DNA of 47,421 nt, taken from NCBI GenBank assembly GCA_000697335.1, contig JNEM01016324.1, positions 1 to 47,421 on the forward strand. The letters run 5' to 3'. Made by a program: the position numbers and the translations under genes. The stretch is from Conidiobolus incongruus B7586. Its lineage: Eukaryota > Entomophthoromycota > Entomophthoromycetes > Entomophthorales > Conidiobolaceae. The notes beneath the pieces are model-generated. The model had not been told where the DNA came from, made no database searches, and worked only from the letters and a program-made list of their open reading frames with translations. The first letter of the stretch is position 1; the number at the start of each line of letters is the position of its first letter. Below, piece after piece: positions 46,291 to 47,421 of the stretch.

Positions 46291-47421
46291 ATTTTTTTAA
46301 TTAAAAAATTAATTTTTTAAAATTAGTTATTTAATTTAATTATATTTAAATCAAATAAAAACTATCAAAAGTTTTTTATTTTAGTATTAGTAAAACTTAA
46401 CCACAAACTTTTTAAAATCATTTAAAATTTACAAACAACTTTTAGTAATGAAGTATTATCTAAATTAATAATTTATCACTAGGTAAATTACTTTAAAGTT
46501 AAAAGAAAAACTACCTAAAACCTGTTAAAATCTAAAAAACTAATTTCAACTATTATTCTTTTAATTATTAATAAAATAAAAAATTATATTGAAAAGCACC
46601 TTTTTATTTTAGTTAGAAAATTATCAAGATACTTTAATATTAGTTACAAAAGTATTTTATATATTAAAGTTTAAATTAAAATTAATTAATAAAAATATAA
46701 AATAGGTATTTTATAATTTAACTAAAACTTAAAAAAAAGCTAGAGTAGCTATTGTTAAACAAAACTTATTAAGGTATAACCAGAAACCAAGGTTTTTACA
46801 ATGAATTATTATAATTGATGAATCTTAGATTCTTTTGTATAATCCTTTGCTAAAACATAAATCAAAGTGTTAGATTAAGCTAAATCAACTTTCTCCACAA
46901 ATTTTTTTAAATAAACACTTTATTAATAAGCAAATATTAATTATAGCAATAAATTATAATAGCATATGCTATTCTTATTTAGTTCCTAAAGGAAAATCTA
47001 TTAATAGTAAACTTTATATTTCTTTTTTAAATAAAACTATTTCTAATTAGTATTCTCAATATAATTTAAGAAAACCTATTATTTTACATGATAATTATAA
47101 AATATATAAATCTAAAATTATAAAAAACTTTCTAATTAAAAATAACTGGAAAAAACTACCATATCTAATATATTCTTTAGATTATAACCTATGTGATTAT
47201 AATTATTTTATACAATTAAAAAACTAGCTTGCAAGAAAGAAAATTTTTATAGGAAAATTTAATTGGTTTATAAAACATCAAATTTCAGTTTTTAATAAAA
47301 AGAATTATTTTTTAGATGTTAGATCTTTGCTAAAAGTATAGCAAAAAGTTATTAGAAATAAAAGAAACTATTAATTTTATAATATATATTTATTTTTACT
47401 TTTTATATATTAAAATGTTTA
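46147..47421 (+). mobile_element. Mariner, copy 2, decayed, runs off the window
   Basis: Starts after TA (46145-46146) with GAATTGAAGAAATGGG, matching the copy 1 terminal repeat, then AAATTTTTTAATTTCTGAT as in copy 1. The transposase body runs on the plus strand: RYNQKPRFLQ, ILHDNYKIYKSK, NNWKKLPYLIYSLDYNLCDY, FNWFIKHQISVFNKKN and KVIRNKRNY-TAA near 47372. The catalytic Asp codons are still visible, but many stops and altered motifs (HDNYKIY, YSLD) show it is dead. Compared with copy 1's 1314 bases, about 40 bases including the right inverted repeat should lie past the window edge. Confidence 0.88.
46254..46287. repeat. (TA)n microsatellite inside mariner copy 2
   Basis: About 17 TA units. 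Copy 1 has a shorter TATATATATATA at the matching place, so the run expanded after insertion. Confidence 0.93.

Overview
The window reads as nuclear DNA of a very AT-rich eukaryote, most likely an early-diverging fungus. Supporting signs are: many short GT-AG introns (46-72 bases, most of them 46-56); fungal-type genes (SWC4, an Sbp1-like RRM-RGG-RRM protein, an Inn1/Fic1-like C2 protein, a Ras exchange factor); genes that Saccharomyces-type yeasts have lost (MED23-like, AMSH-like and MPND-like); and a trypsin-type S1A protease, a family known from insect-associated fungi. I infer something like Entomophthoromycotina or a related Zoopagomycota lineage, but the sequence does not prove a genus. 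TAA and TGA act as ordinary stops in the intact genes.

Layout from left to right: a partial secreted-type trypsin (+, cut by the window edge); tRNA-Asp (-); long-chain acyl-CoA synthetase (-); about 4.6 kb of AT-rich DNA holding microsatellites and a GC-richer solo LTR; a dead 1.3 kb mariner transposon with both inverted repeats; DAD1/OST2 (-); a 1053-residue C2 protein rich in Pro, Gln and Ser (-); an Sbp1-like RNA-binding protein (+); SWC4/DMAP1 (-); tRNA-Gly (+); a decayed MED23-like pseudogene (-); GINS subunit PSF1 (-); a ten-exon, 2620-residue RasGEF (-); a catalytically dead MPND-like MPN protein carrying a 10-bp frame-breaking duplication (-); head-to-head with it, a decayed AMSH-like JAMM deubiquitinase (+); a small 45-codon ORF; and finally a run of two or more decayed mariner copies that leaves the right edge of the window.

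Intact housekeeping genes (protein N-glycosylation, SWR1/NuA4 chromatin remodelling, DNA replication, Ras signalling, fatty-acid activation, mRNA binding, cytokinesis) alternate with decaying host genes and dead DNA transposons. In-frame stops in the decayed genes often sit where a single C-to-T change from Gln or Arg would explain them, and the mariner copies differ mostly by C-to-T and G-to-A. This fits strong AT-directed mutation, perhaps RIP-like or methyl-C deamination. I see no operon-like system or CRISPR array. The features most worth checking are the paired MPN genes, the in-frame TAA before a conserved DAD1 tail, and the stop-free 54-base intron in SWC4. Splice sites were inferred by eye from reading frame and family similarity.
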